Shown one piece after another: positions 43,594-52,967 of a DNA stretch of 64,000 nt. Numbering within the stretch: position 1 is the stretch's first letter; every line of letters begins with the position of its first letter. Source of the stretch: Actinomycetota bacterium (GTDB taxonomy: Bacteria > Actinomycetota > Actinomycetes > Mycobacteriales > Micromonosporaceae); the NCBI GenBank assembly GCA_005885555.1, contig VAWN01000038.1:36409-100408 (forward strand), in the 5' to 3' direction. The notes under the pieces were generated by a model, which worked only from the letters and a program-made list of their open reading frames with translations, was not told where the DNA came from and did no database searches. The position numbers were made by a program, and so were the translations under genes.

Positions 43594-45148
43594 GGCGCAG
43601 CCCTCCCGTCAGGTGCGCGAGCACCGCGAAGGTGCCGAGCACGACCAGGCCGCCGACGGTACCGTCCACAATGGACGGAGCGCCCGACAGGAGACCACCG
43701 GCGAGCCAGCCGGCCGCGGCGGCGCCGGCACCGGCCACCGCGAGTCGCGCCGTCGCCGACCCGACCGCGGACAGCGAGACGGCGACCGCGCACCGGCGCA
43801 GCCCGGCGAGCAGCAGTACCGCGGTGACGCTGATTCCCAAGGCGTTCGCGGCGGCGATGGCGACCACCCCGAAGGCCGGCGCGCCGAGCACCGCCAGTGC
43901 GGTGGTGACGGTGAGACCGAGCGCCATGACGGCGGCGGGGTACCAGCCGGGTCGCGCCGCGGTGAAGAACGGCCGGCACAGCACGCCGACGAGCGCCTGA
44001 CCGAGCAGGCCGAGCGCGTACACGCGGACGATCGTCGCGGTCGCCGCGGTGTCCTGCGCGGTGAACCGCCCGTGCTGCAACAGGATCCCGACCACGGTCG
44101 GCGCGAAGGCGAGCAGGTACGCCGCCGACACCACGATCAGCGCGGTCACCGTACGCAGGTCGCTCTCCAGGCGCAGGCGCGCCTTCGCCGCCTGGCCGGC
44201 CGCGACGGTACGGGCGAGGGTGGGGAAGGTGACCGTGCACACGAGCAGCGCGACGAGCATCGGCATCTGCGCGACCTTCTGCGCGTAGTTCAGGTGCGAG
44301 ATGGTGCCTTCGGGCAGCGCCGAGCCGACGTGCCGTTCCACGAACACCTGCGCCTGCCGGGTCAGCGTGTATGCGGCGATCGGTGCGAACGCGGCCAGCG
44401 TCACCGGCGAGCCACGCAGCACCAGCCGGCGGGGCAGCCCGACGTGCCGGACGAAGCTGGGCACCTGGGCCAGCACCATGAAGACGCTGCCGAGCGCCAC
44501 CCCGGCGGCGGCGCTGACGATGCCGAACCGGTTGTGCAGCAACAGGACCAGCCCGAGGATGCCGGTGTTGTAGGCGAGGTGGATGGTGGCCGGCGCACCG
44601 AAGACGTGGTGTGCGCGCAGTGCGGCGCTGAGGTACCCGGCGAGGCCGAACGTCAGCACCGTCAACGCGGTCAGCCGCGTGCAGGTGACCGCCAGGGCCG
44701 GGTCGGCGAGTCCGGGCGCGATGAGGTGCACCAGGATCGGCGCGCCGGCCGCCACCGTCGCCGACGCGACCACGAGTACCCCGAGGATGCGCGGTGCGCT
44801 CGCGGTCACCAGGTCGCGCACCGCGGCGGCCGGGTCGACGGCGCCCGGGTCGACAGCGCCCGGGTCGGCGGCGGCCAGCGCGCGGCTGAACAGCGGTACC
44901 AGAAGGAACGCGAGCGCGCCCTCGACGACGAGCGGGAAGGCGGTCTCGGGTACCGTCCAGGCGACCAGGAACGCGTCGGTCGCCCCGTTGGCGCCGAAAT
45001 ACCGGGCCAGCAACAGGTCCCGGACGAGCCCGAGCAACGATCCGGCCAGCGTGACGGCGATCGTGAGCACCGCGGCATGGGCGAGCGTCTTCGATGCGAC
45101 GGCCGGGCGGCGCGGCTCTTCGGGCCGGCGGGGTGGCGCCAGTGTCAT
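43583..45148 (-). CDS. MurJ/MviN-like lipid flippase (Wzx role)
   Basis: A 521-residue membrane protein with about fourteen hydrophobic helices. The opening SLLGLVRDLLLARYFGANGATDAFLVAW is the MurJ/MviN family signature. In this operon the likely job is to flip the lipid-linked repeat unit across the membrane rather than lipid II. ATG 45148 overlaps the polymerase gene by 4 nt. A small in-frame duplication (PGAVDPGAVDP) lies in a loop near residue 100. Confidence 0.9.
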   Translation of the reverse strand: MTLAPPRRPEEPRRPAVASKTLAHAAVLTIAVTLAGSLLGLVRDLLLARYFGANGATDAFLVAWTVPETAFPLVVEGALAFLLVPLFSRALAAADPGAVDPGAVDPAAAVRDLVTASAPRILGVLVVASATVAAGAPILVHLIAPGLADPALAVTCTRLTALTVLTFGLAGYLSAALRAHHVFGAPATIHLAYNTGILGLVLLLHNRFGIVSAAAGVALGSVFMVLAQVPSFVRHVGLPRRLVLRGSPVTLAAFAPIAAYTLTRQAQVFVERHVGSALPEGTISHLNYAQKVAQMPMLVALLVCTVTFPTLARTVAAGQAAKARLRLESDLRTVTALIVVSAAYLLAFAPTVVGILLQHGRFTAQDTAATATIVRVYALGLLGQALVGVLCRPFFTAARPGWYPAAVMALGLTVTTALAVLGAPAFGVVAIAAANALGISVTAVLLLAGLRRCAVAVSLSAVGSATARLAVAGAGAAAAGWLAGGLLSGAPSIVDGTVGGLVVLGTFAVLAHLTGGLRRAR

Positions 45149-46587
45149 GACTCCTCCCCCGGCGTCAGCAGGCTGCGCCGCGCGACGAGCCCGAGCAGGA
45201 TGCCGAGCAGCACGCCGGTCGGTCCGGCGCCGACATCGCCGTACATGAAATCGATCAGCGTCCAGGTAAGGAGGCCCGGCGCGGCCAGGTCGAAAAATCT
45301 GGTCTCCGACCGGTCCGGCTCGGCGGTGTCTGACGCCACGCCGCGACCCGGACCGGTCGGCTGCACGGGTTCCGGAGTGCGGCGGCGGCGCAGTGCGGTC
45401 ACGCCGAGCGCGCCGAGCATGCCGCCGAACGCGAGGATCCCGACGGTACCCTGCTCGCTGAGCACCTGGAGGTACTGGTTGTGCGGGGACAGCAACGGTT
45501 CCCGGCGGTACCCGGCGTGCGGGTCGTCGACGTCGCTTCCGGCGGACAGCACCATGGGGGCGTAGCGGTCGCGGTACTCGACGAAGTCCTTCATGCCGAC
45601 GCCGAACACCGGGTGATCGCGCCAGATGCCGACCGCGGTCGCCCAGAGGGCGTACCGGTCCTGTACCGAGCGGTCCGGTTCGCTGCTGGTGGAGAAGATG
45701 CTCGTCACCCGCTCGCCGAACCGCGGCCCCGATCCGGTGCTGGCCCCCGTCGACAGGACCACGACCACGAGTACCGTCGCGCCGAAGACCGCCACCGCGA
45801 TCCGCCAGCTGTACACGACGAGCATCACGAAAACCGAAGCGGCGGTGGCGATCCAGGCGCCGCGGCTGAGCGACAGGCCCAGCGGTACCGTCAGCAGCAG
45901 CGCGACGGCGACCACCGCGATCCGGGCCCGCCCGCGCAGCGCAAGGCCCAGCGCCAGCGTCACCAGGATGCCGTACCCGACGACCGCGCCCATCGCCTCG
46001 ATCTGCTCGGCGCCGAACGTGCCGACCGCCCGGACGAACTGTCCCGCATAGGAGGCACCGGTTCCGGTCAGGTACTGGTACACCCCGACCGCGCCCTCGA
46101 ACACCGTCGTCGCGACGATCGAACCGGCGACGATGAACACGTCGCGCCGGTCCCGGATGGCCAGCGCCGCGGCGACGGGTACCAGGACGAAAAGCTCGGT
46201 GTACCGCACGAACCCGCGCGCGCTGGTACCCACGTCGGTGGCCGTGACGGTCGCGACGGCGAACGACGCAACCGCTGCGGCGTAAGGGATCCAGCCGTGC
46301 CGGATGGTGACCCGGTCGGGTCCGCGCGAACCGGTGAGCAACCGGAAGGCGACGAGCGCGATGACGCCGGCCGCGGCGATGTCGGCGGGCGTTATCTTCC
46401 CCGAGGCCGACACGTCCTGGGTACCGCTGGGCAGGCAGACAAGCAGAACCGTGGCCCCCACGGCGAGGCTGGGTCGCCGTACCGCCGCGTTGACGGCGGT
46501 CAGCGCCCACGCCAGCGGCGCGAGGGCCACGGTGACAGGTGCGCGCAGTATCGTGCGCCATCGGTTCGGGGCAACAGTGGGGTACAT
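45145..46587 (-). CDS. O-antigen ligase/polymerase-like membrane protein (Wzy role)
   Basis: A 480-residue protein with ten or more membrane helices and a large loop between late helices. The loop holds ALWATAVGIWRDHPVFGVG and SPHNQYLQVLSEQG, the conserved Wzy_C/WaaL region with its His. It should polymerise repeat units, or ligate the chain, on the outer face of the membrane. It begins 4 nt after the glycosylphosphotransferase stop and overlaps the flippase gene by 4 nt. Confidence 0.92.
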   Translation of the reverse strand: MYPTVAPNRWRTILRAPVTVALAPLAWALTAVNAAVRRPSLAVGATVLLVCLPSGTQDVSASGKITPADIAAAGVIALVAFRLLTGSRGPDRVTIRHGWIPYAAAVASFAVATVTATDVGTSARGFVRYTELFVLVPVAAALAIRDRRDVFIVAGSIVATTVFEGAVGVYQYLTGTGASYAGQFVRAVGTFGAEQIEAMGAVVGYGILVTLALGLALRGRARIAVVAVALLLTVPLGLSLSRGAWIATAASVFVMLVVYSWRIAVAVFGATVLVVVVLSTGASTGSGPRFGERVTSIFSTSSEPDRSVQDRYALWATAVGIWRDHPVFGVGMKDFVEYRDRYAPMVLSAGSDVDDPHAGYRREPLLSPHNQYLQVLSEQGTVGILAFGGMLGALGVTALRRRRTPEPVQPTGPGRGVASDTAEPDRSETRFFDLAAPGLLTWTLIDFMYGDVGAGPTGVLLGILLGLVARRSLLTPGEES

Positions 46588-46591
46588 GTGT

Positions 46592-47980
46592 TCACCGCCG
46601 CCGGATGCTGAGCATCGAGCCGAGCGTGCGGACGATGATTTTCAGGTCGAGCACCGGCGACCAGTTCTCGACGTAGTAGTTGTCGAAGCGCACCCGGTCG
46701 GCGATCGAGGTGTCGCCGCGCAGCCCGTGGATCTGCGCCCAGCCGGTGATCCCGCCGGGGACGCGGTGCCGGTCGGGGTACCCGTCGTAGGTGCGGGTGA
46801 ACTGCTCGACGAAGTACGGCCGCTCCGGTCGCGGGCCGACCAGCGACATCTCGCCGCGCAGCACGTTCACCAGTTGCGGCAGCTCGTCGAGCGAGGTGCC
46901 GCGCAGGATCCGGCCCACCGGACCGACCCGGTCGTCGGTGCGGATGTTCCAGCGCACCTGCGACTCCTCGGCCGAAGCCGGCGTCAGCGAGCGGAACTTG
47001 AGGATGGTGAACGGCTTACCGTCCAGGCCGATCCGCTCCTGGCGGAACAGCACGCCGGCCCGGCCCGACTCCCAGCGCACCGCGAGCGCGCACGCGGCGA
47101 ACACCGGCCACAGCAACATCAGTCCGGTCAACGCGCCGGCGATGTCCATGGCACGCTTCACCGCGCGACGCCATCGCCGCGGTGGTTCCGGTTGCATGCG
47201 GGCCACCGGTACCCCGCCCACGAGCTCCACTCCGGCGTGCCCGACGGCGAGGTCGAACAGCCGCGGTACCACATACACCGCGATGCCCGACTGACGGCAC
47301 CGCCGCAGCGTGCCGACGAGAGCGGCGTCGGCGATCCCGGGGAAGGCGACAATCACCGCGCCCGGCCGGTGTGTGGTGATGACTGTGTCGAGTTCGTCGA
47401 CCGACCCGAGCAGCGCGGCGGGCAGCGCGGGGTCGGCCAGCGGCGGCGGACCCACCAGCCCGATCGGCGCCAGCCCGTAGCCGGGATCGGCGGCCAGCGC
47501 CTCGGCCAGCCGTACCGCGACCTCACCGGAACCGACGACGAGAGTCGGCACGGCGGCACCGCCGCGGTACCGGCCGAGAAGCGCATACACCACCGCGCGG
47601 CTGACCGTCGCGCCGGCCACGGCGGCGAACCACAGCACCGCCGGTGCCGCGGCACCGAGCCAGGTGCACACCGCGGCCACCACGCAGACGCTGACGAACA
47701 GGCGGGGCAGGTCGTCCAGCGCCGAGCGGCGCAGCCGCGACCGGTACAGGCCGGCGGCCGTGAACGCCAGTACCGTGCCGGCGACCCGGATCAGCATCGC
47801 CGCCCAGGTACCCCCGGCGAGAAGCGACAGCGCGGCGACGGCAACGTCGGATGCGGCGAGCACCACCCGTCCGCGGACGGCGCCCCCGGCCCCGTTGCCG
47901 GTCGCCGGCCGGGCCGGTACTGCGACGGCCGGCGCGCGCGCCGGCCCGACCAGCGTCGCCGAGCCGAGTTCCTGCTGCAT
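46592..47980 (-). CDS. Polyprenyl glycosylphosphotransferase (exopolysaccharide initiation)
   Basis: A 462-residue enzyme that should move a sugar phosphate from UDP-sugar to undecaprenyl phosphate, the first step of the pathway. N-terminal membrane helices and a CoA-binding-like region (PTLVVGSGEVAVRLAEAL) precede the bacterial sugar transferase domain: KRAMDIAGALTGLMLL, KFRSL, TSLDELPQLVNVLRGEMSLVGP, GITGWAQIHG. ATG 47980 is preferred to an in-frame upstream start at 48046 because GGAGGTG lies 4 nt before it. It is the first gene of the ten-gene operon. Confidence 0.94.
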   Translation of the reverse strand: MQQELGSATLVGPARAPAVAVPARPATGNGAGGAVRGRVVLAASDVAVAALSLLAGGTWAAMLIRVAGTVLAFTAAGLYRSRLRRSALDDLPRLFVSVCVVAAVCTWLGAAAPAVLWFAAVAGATVSRAVVYALLGRYRGGAAVPTLVVGSGEVAVRLAEALAADPGYGLAPIGLVGPPPLADPALPAALLGSVDELDTVITTHRPGAVIVAFPGIADAALVGTLRRCRQSGIAVYVVPRLFDLAVGHAGVELVGGVPVARMQPEPPRRWRRAVKRAMDIAGALTGLMLLWPVFAACALAVRWESGRAGVLFRQERIGLDGKPFTILKFRSLTPASAEESQVRWNIRTDDRVGPVGRILRGTSLDELPQLVNVLRGEMSLVGPRPERPYFVEQFTRTYDGYPDRHRVPGGITGWAQIHGLRGDTSIADRVRFDNYYVENWSPVLDLKIIVRTLGSMLSIRRR

Positions 47981-48025
47981 CCCACACCTCCGTCCGCTGC
48001 TGCCGGTGCCGCCCGGGAAGCCGGA

Positions 48026-48054
48026 CCCGGCCGGTGACGTCATCACCGGCCGGG
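48026..48054 (-). terminator. Strong hairpin between the subtilase and the exopolysaccharide operon
   Basis: CCCGGCCGGTGA (48026-48037) and TCACCGGCCGGG (48043-48054) form a perfect 12-bp stem with a 5-nt loop. It lies 95 nt after the subtilase stop and 46 nt before the first exopolysaccharide gene, all on the minus strand. There is no T-run. It may end the subtilase message or act in the operon leader. Confidence 0.55.
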
Positions 48055-48149
48055 TCGACGGGTTTCCGTGCGGCTTTACAGCAGGGTCGCAGGCGTCAGG
48101 AGCGCCTCCCAGTTCAAAATGTCACCAAGGACGTGAGGGACTTTCGCGT

Positions 48150-49484
48150 TCAGCAGCCGTGCTGGCACGAGTGGCAGCCGCAGGGTTCCCTGCGGTCCGC
48201 ACACGCCTGGCCGGGCAGCAGTACCGCGCCCACGCCGGGGATCGTCTGGGTACGGGCGAACCGCAGCAGCGCATCGGCCGCGGTGCGCGCGTTCTCGCCG
48301 GTCTCCGACATCCGGGCGGCGATGAGTCCGGCCACCACCGGCGTCGCGAACGAGGTGCCGCTCCACCGCGCCATGCCCTGGAAGTCGCGGATCTGACCGA
48401 TCGGCGGCTCATGACAGACGAACCGGCCTTCGAGGAAGGCGTTGACGAGATCGGTACCCGGTGCGTACACGTCGACCCAGCCGCCGAAGTTGCTGTACCT
48501 CGCCCGGGCGCGGCCGCGGGCGTCGAGCGCGCCGACCGACACGGTACCCGGCGAGGCGGCCGGGTAGAACGGCGCGCGGGTGCTGTCGTTTCCGGCGGCT
48601 GCCACGATCGTGAGGCCCTTGACGCGGCTGGCGATCTCCTCGGCGAACACCTCCAGACCGGTCAGCGGCAGGTTCAGCCGGGTGTAGGTACCGGCGGACA
48701 GGCTGATGATGTCCGGGTTCTCGGCGAGCGCCTCGTACAGCTTCGGCACCAGATCCGACTCCCAGCTGGCGCCGGCCTTGGTGAACACGCCCTTGACGAA
48801 CACCTCGGCGGCCGGGGCCACGGCCCGGATGACGCCGGCGATGAACTTGCCGTGCCCGGCGTACGGCCGGATGTTGCCCTGGTCGTCGAGGACGATCTCG
48901 GTGTCCCCGTCGACGCCGTCGAGCCACGGGCTGCGTGGCAGTTCGGTCCAGCCGGTGTCCACCACGACGACCTTCACGCCGTACCCGTCGCAGCGATCGG
49001 TCGACACCGGCGGGTGCGGCGGCGCCCACGGCGGTACCACCTCGGGCTCGTTCGCCGGGCAGGGACTGACGCCGATCACGTAGAGGAGATGGTCCGGGGT
49101 CGCCACCCCGATCCCCAGATGCCAGTCGACGTAGCGCAGGAACCGCAGCGTCAGCGGGTACTCCGGTCCGGGGAAGTCCGGCGGCGGGTCCGGAAACTCG
49201 TAGTCAGGCAGCAGCTCGTACCGGGTCAACCCGTTGACCTGCTGGCGTGGATGGGTCTCCCGGTCGTCGCGGAACAGCCGCCGCACCCGGTCGAGGTCCC
49301 GGTCGCGGATCAGTACCGTGCCCCTGCGGTAGAAGTAGCTGACGCCACCGGCCGCACGCCAGTTCGGCGGATCCACCCCCACCTCGTCGCCGAACGTCTC
49401 CAGAATCAACTCGGTCTGGGCGACCTCACGCGGCGTCAACGGTTTGCCTGACTGAGGTTCTCGATCGTCGCTCTGGCTCGTCAC
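48150..49484 (-). CDS. S8 (subtilisin-like) serine peptidase without signal peptide
   Basis: A 444-residue protease. The triad is Asp176 (VVVVDTGW), His211 (GHGKFIAG) and Ser378 (SGTSFATP), with Asn299 (AAGND) for the oxyanion hole. Residues 1-160 form an N-terminal domain without a known name (PLTPREVAQTELILETFGD; RYELLPDYEFPDPPPDFPG). The end is Cys-rich (EPCGCHSCQHGC). No signal peptide or anchor is visible, so it is probably cytoplasmic. GTG 49484 has GGGAG 6 nt before it. It is divergent from the TPR-CHAT gene with 95 nt between them, suggesting shared control. Confidence 0.92.
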   Translation of the reverse strand: MTSQSDDREPQSGKPLTPREVAQTELILETFGDEVGVDPPNWRAAGGVSYFYRRGTVLIRDRDLDRVRRLFRDDRETHPRQQVNGLTRYELLPDYEFPDPPPDFPGPEYPLTLRFLRYVDWHLGIGVATPDHLLYVIGVSPCPANEPEVVPPWAPPHPPVSTDRCDGYGVKVVVVDTGWTELPRSPWLDGVDGDTEIVLDDQGNIRPYAGHGKFIAGVIRAVAPAAEVFVKGVFTKAGASWESDLVPKLYEALAENPDIISLSAGTYTRLNLPLTGLEVFAEEIASRVKGLTIVAAAGNDSTRAPFYPAASPGTVSVGALDARGRARARYSNFGGWVDVYAPGTDLVNAFLEGRFVCHEPPIGQIRDFQGMARWSGTSFATPVVAGLIAARMSETGENARTAADALLRFARTQTIPGVGAVLLPGQACADRREPCGCHSCQHGC

Positions 49485-49525
49485 GTGTTGCTCCCGGGGT
49501 GGGCGCGAATCTCGACGGACTGTAA

Positions 49526-49537
49526 CCGCACGTGCGG
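49526..49537. promoter_or_regulatory. Palindrome between the divergent subtilase and TPR-CHAT genes
   Basis: CCGCACGTGCGG is a perfect 12-bp palindrome in the middle of the 95-nt gap. It is preceded by TGTAA and followed by TAGCAT on the plus strand, which could be -35 and -10 elements of the CHAT gene. A factor bound here could control both genes. Confidence 0.45.
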
Positions 49538-49579
49538 CTAGCATTCTCGAATGGGGCGGGGGTGGGAGGCAATGTCCGG

Positions 49580-52186
49580 ATGCAGACAGCACAGGCTGAA
49601 GATCTGCTGACGTTCGCGCTGGCGCGGCCGCACGACGCGATCGCCGCGGCCCGCGCGGCGCTCGCGGCCCGCCCGGCACCCCCGCCGCACGACGCCTCGA
49701 TCGCGCACCAGGCCGCCGGTATCGGGCTGCGGCAGATCGGGCGCAGCGCCGCGGCGATCCGCGAACTGCGCACCGCGCTGCGCCTGGCCCGCGCCTGCGG
49801 CCGGCGCGACCGCGAGGTCGACGTGCTGGCCACCCTCGGCGCCACGCTCGGCCGGGCCGGTCGCGGCCGGGAGGGGCTCGCCGCGCTCGACCTCGGCATC
49901 CGGCACAGCCGCGGCGCGCTGGCCGGGCGGATCCTGCTCCGCCGGGCCGACGTGCTGCTGGTACTGGGCCGGTACGAGGACGCGCTGACCGACCTGCGCG
50001 GCGCGGTGACCCGGTTGCGCCGGGCCGGTGACGTGGTCTGGGAGGCGCGCTCCCGCCAGTACCGCGGCTTCGTCCAGCTCGCCCTCGGCGCGACCACGCA
50101 GGCGGACAAGGACCTCGTCGTCGCCGAGCGGCTGTTCGCCGAGAGCGGGCAGGAGTTCGAGTACGCGCAGGCGACCAACAACCGGGGACTGCTGGCGTTC
50201 GCCCGCGGCGACCTGCCGACCGCGCTCGCCCTCTTCGACGAGGCCGGCCGCCGGTTCGACGCGTTGGGCACGTTCGACCCGGATCTCGCGATCGACCGCT
50301 GCGCGGTGCTGCTCGCCGCGGGCCTCGCGGAGGATGCGTTCACCGAAGCCGACCGTGCGGCGGACCGGATACCGCGCACCGGCGGGCTGGCCGCCAAGCG
50401 CGCCGAGCTGACCTACGCGGCGGCCACCGCGGCGCTCGCGACCGGCGACACCGGTACCGCACGCGAGCGCGCCGAACAGGCCGGCCGCCTGTTCCGCAGG
50501 CAACACCGGGACTGGTGGGCGGCACGGGCGGAACTGGTCGCGCTGGAGGCGCGGTACGCCGCCGGGGAAACCGGGCCGGGGTTGCTGCGGCGGGCCGGGC
50601 TGGTGACGGTACGGCTGGATGCGCTGAAGGCGCCCGAGGCGGCACGGGCCCACCTGCTCGCCGGGCGGGCCGCGCTGGCGCTGGGCCGCCGGACCGCGGC
50701 CGAACACCACCTGCGCGCCGCGGCCGGCTCGCGGCGGCGCGGCGCGCCGCTGGCCCGCAGCGGCGGCTGGCTCGCGGAAGCCTTGCTGTGCAACCTCCGC
50801 GGGCAGGTGCGCGCCACGCTCAACGCCTGCACGCAAGGACTGGGCGCGCTCGACGAGTACCGGATCACGTTGGGCTCCACCGAGTTGCGCGCGCACGCCA
50901 CGGCACACGGCGCGGAACTGGCGAAGCTGGCGCAGCGCGCGGCGCTCGGCCGCAACGACGCGCGGGGCCTGCTGCGGTGGAGCGAGCGGTGGCGGGCCAC
51001 GGCACTGGCGGTACCGTCGGTGCGCCCGCCGGCCGACGCGGAGCTGGTCGGCGACCTGGCCGCACTGCGCGAGGTGGTACGGCGGCTGGAGGCGACCCGC
51101 GACGGCGGCCCGCCCCGCGCGGCGGCACTGGAACGCGAGCGGCGCCGGTTGGAGGAAGCGGTACGGGCGCGCACGTTGCGGACCCGCGCGGCGGCCGCCG
51201 GTACCGCGGACCGGCTGGACCTCGACGCGCTGCTCGCCGGCCTCGGCGACACCCGGCTCGTCGAGCTGATCGACGTCGACGGCGTGCTGCACGCCGTCGT
51301 CGTTGCGGGCGGCCGGATCCGGCGCCGCACCGCCGGGCGGCTCGCCGACGCCGAGCGCGAGGTGGAGCTGGCCCGGTTCCGGCTGCGCTGGCTCGCCCAC
51401 GGGCAGCCGACCTCGCGCAGCGGACCGTCGCTCGACCAGGTCGGCCGGCGGCTGCAGGAGGTACTGCTCGGTCCGGTCGCGGCCGACCTCGGCGACGGGC
51501 CGCTCGTGGTCGTCCCGCCCGGCCGGCTGCACGCGGTGCCGTGGGCGCTGCTGCCCGCGCTGCGCGACCGGGTGGTCAGCGTGGCGCCGTCGGCGGCGAT
51601 CTGGTTGCGCGCCAAGGCAATCGCCGCGCCGCCGGGTCGCCGGGTGGCCCTGGTCCACGGCCCCGGTCTCGGTACCGGCGGCGCCGAGATCCCCGACCTG
51701 ACCCGGCGGTACCCGGGTGCCACGGTGCTCGGCGACGGATCGGCGACGGCGGACCGGGTCCTGGCCGCCCTCGACGGCGCATGGCTGGCGCATGTCGCCG
51801 CGCACGGTACGTTCCGCTCGGACAGCCCGCTGTTCTCCGCGCTGCGCCTGGACGACGGCCCGTTGACCGTGCACGACTTCGAACGGCTGCGCCGCGCGCC
51901 GTACCGGCTGATCCTGTCCAGCTGCGAGTCCGGCGTGGCGAAGCCGGTCGGCGCCGACGAACTGCTCGGCCTCACCACCGGCCTGGTACCGCTGGGTGCC
52001 GCCGGCATCCTCGCCAGCGTCGTGCAGGTCAACGACGTCGCCGCGGTACCGCTGATGCTGGCGCTGCACGACCGGCTGGCCGCCGGGGTACCGCTTCCCG
52101 AAGCGCTGCTGCGCGCCCGCCAGCAGGCCGGCGACGATCCGGTCGGCATCGCGACAGCCCAGTCCTTCGTCACCCTGGGCGCGTGA
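49580..52186 (+). CDS. TPR-CHAT caspase-like protease
   Basis: An 868-residue cytoplasmic protein. Residues 1 to about 450 are helical TPR-like repeats (RGFVQLALGATTQADKDL, NNRGLLAFARGDLPTALALF). The C-terminal CHAT domain (about 600-868) has the catalytic dyad His742 (HVAAHGTF) and Cys782 (LILSSCESG), the caspase/separase arrangement. ATG 49580 is used; a GGGAGG lies 10 nt upstream. It is divergent from a cytoplasmic-looking subtilase and followed, 91 nt on, by a sigma factor and a small coupled gene. CHAT proteases cut specific partner proteins on activation; the partner here is unknown. Confidence 0.93.
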   Translation: MQTAQAEDLLTFALARPHDAIAAARAALAARPAPPPHDASIAHQAAGIGLRQIGRSAAAIRELRTALRLARACGRRDREVDVLATLGATLGRAGRGREGLAALDLGIRHSRGALAGRILLRRADVLLVLGRYEDALTDLRGAVTRLRRAGDVVWEARSRQYRGFVQLALGATTQADKDLVVAERLFAESGQEFEYAQATNNRGLLAFARGDLPTALALFDEAGRRFDALGTFDPDLAIDRCAVLLAAGLAEDAFTEADRAADRIPRTGGLAAKRAELTYAAATAALATGDTGTARERAEQAGRLFRRQHRDWWAARAELVALEARYAAGETGPGLLRRAGLVTVRLDALKAPEAARAHLLAGRAALALGRRTAAEHHLRAAAGSRRRGAPLARSGGWLAEALLCNLRGQVRATLNACTQGLGALDEYRITLGSTELRAHATAHGAELAKLAQRAALGRNDARGLLRWSERWRATALAVPSVRPPADAELVGDLAALREVVRRLEATRDGGPPRAAALERERRRLEEAVRARTLRTRAAAAGTADRLDLDALLAGLGDTRLVELIDVDGVLHAVVVAGGRIRRRTAGRLADAEREVELARFRLRWLAHGQPTSRSGPSLDQVGRRLQEVLLGPVAADLGDGPLVVVPPGRLHAVPWALLPALRDRVVSVAPSAAIWLRAKAIAAPPGRRVALVHGPGLGTGGAEIPDLTRRYPGATVLGDGSATADRVLAALDGAWLAHVAAHGTFRSDSPLFSALRLDDGPLTVHDFERLRRAPYRLILSSCESGVAKPVGADELLGLTTGLVPLGAAGILASVVQVNDVAAVPLMLALHDRLAAGVPLPEALLRARQQAGDDPVGIATAQSFVTLGA

Positions 52187-52277
52187 CTGTCGGTTGGCCG
52201 ACCCGTATCACCGGGGTCGATCGGCGCATCATTAGGTTGTTCGACTAAGCATCCCCCGTCTGGTCAGGTGATCTCGC

Positions 52278-52967
52278 ATGCGACCCAACGACGCGTACGG
52301 CCGGGAACCAGCCGGCCCGTGGAGGCGCGGCGCGGCCTCGTCGGAGAACTCCGCACCCGACCGGCGCCGGCCCGCCGACCAGTCCACGACCACCCTGCTG
52401 CACCAGGCCGACGCCGGTGACCAGGCCGCGTGGAACGCGTTGGTGGAGCGCTACAACAAGCTGCTGTGGTCGGTCGCCCGCGGGCACCGGCTCGGCACCG
52501 CCGACGCCGCCGACGTCGTGCAGACCACGTGGCTGCGCCTGGTCGAGCACCTCGGCCAGATCCACGATCCGGAGCGGCTCGCCTCGTGGCTGGTGACCAC
52601 CGCCCGCCGGGAATGCCTGCGGATGCTGCGGCGCGGGCGCAACGAGGTCGTCGGCGCGGTCGACGACATCATGCCGGGCATCGCCGACGACGCCGAGCCC
52701 CTGGACGCCCACCTGCTCACCGACGAGCGCGACGCGACCCTGTGGGCCTGTTTCCGCCAGCTGTCCGACCGCTGCCGGCTGCTGTTGCGCATCCTCATGG
52801 GTACCCCGCCGCCGGCCTACGCCGATGTCGCGGCGGCCCTCGGGGTGCCGATCGGCAGCATCGGGCCGACCCGGGGCCGGTGCCTGGAACGGCTGCGCGG
52901 CCTGGCCGCACAGGCCGGACTGGGGCCGGTCGAGCTGGGGACCCGGCCGGCTGGGAGGTGGGCGTGA
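52278..52967 (+). CDS. Sigma-70-family (ECF-like) RNA polymerase sigma factor
   Basis: A 229-residue sigma factor. Region 2 runs from AWNALVERYNKLLWSVARGHRLGTADAADVVQTTWLRLVEHL, with RLASWLVTTARREC at its end; region 4 is CFRQLSDRCRLLLRI... PPAYADVAAALGVPIGSIGPTRGRCLERL. The polar 40-residue N-terminal extension is dispensable in appearance. It should redirect RNA polymerase to a special promoter set. Its stop overlaps the next start (TGATG, 52965-52969), a layout usual for a sigma factor and its regulator. Confidence 0.93.
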   Translation: MRPNDAYGREPAGPWRRGAASSENSAPDRRRPADQSTTTLLHQADAGDQAAWNALVERYNKLLWSVARGHRLGTADAADVVQTTWLRLVEHLGQIHDPERLASWLVTTARRECLRMLRRGRNEVVGAVDDIMPGIADDAEPLDAHLLTDERDATLWACFRQLSDRCRLLLRILMGTPPPAYADVAAALGVPIGSIGPTRGRCLERLRGLAAQAGLGPVELGTRPAGRWA

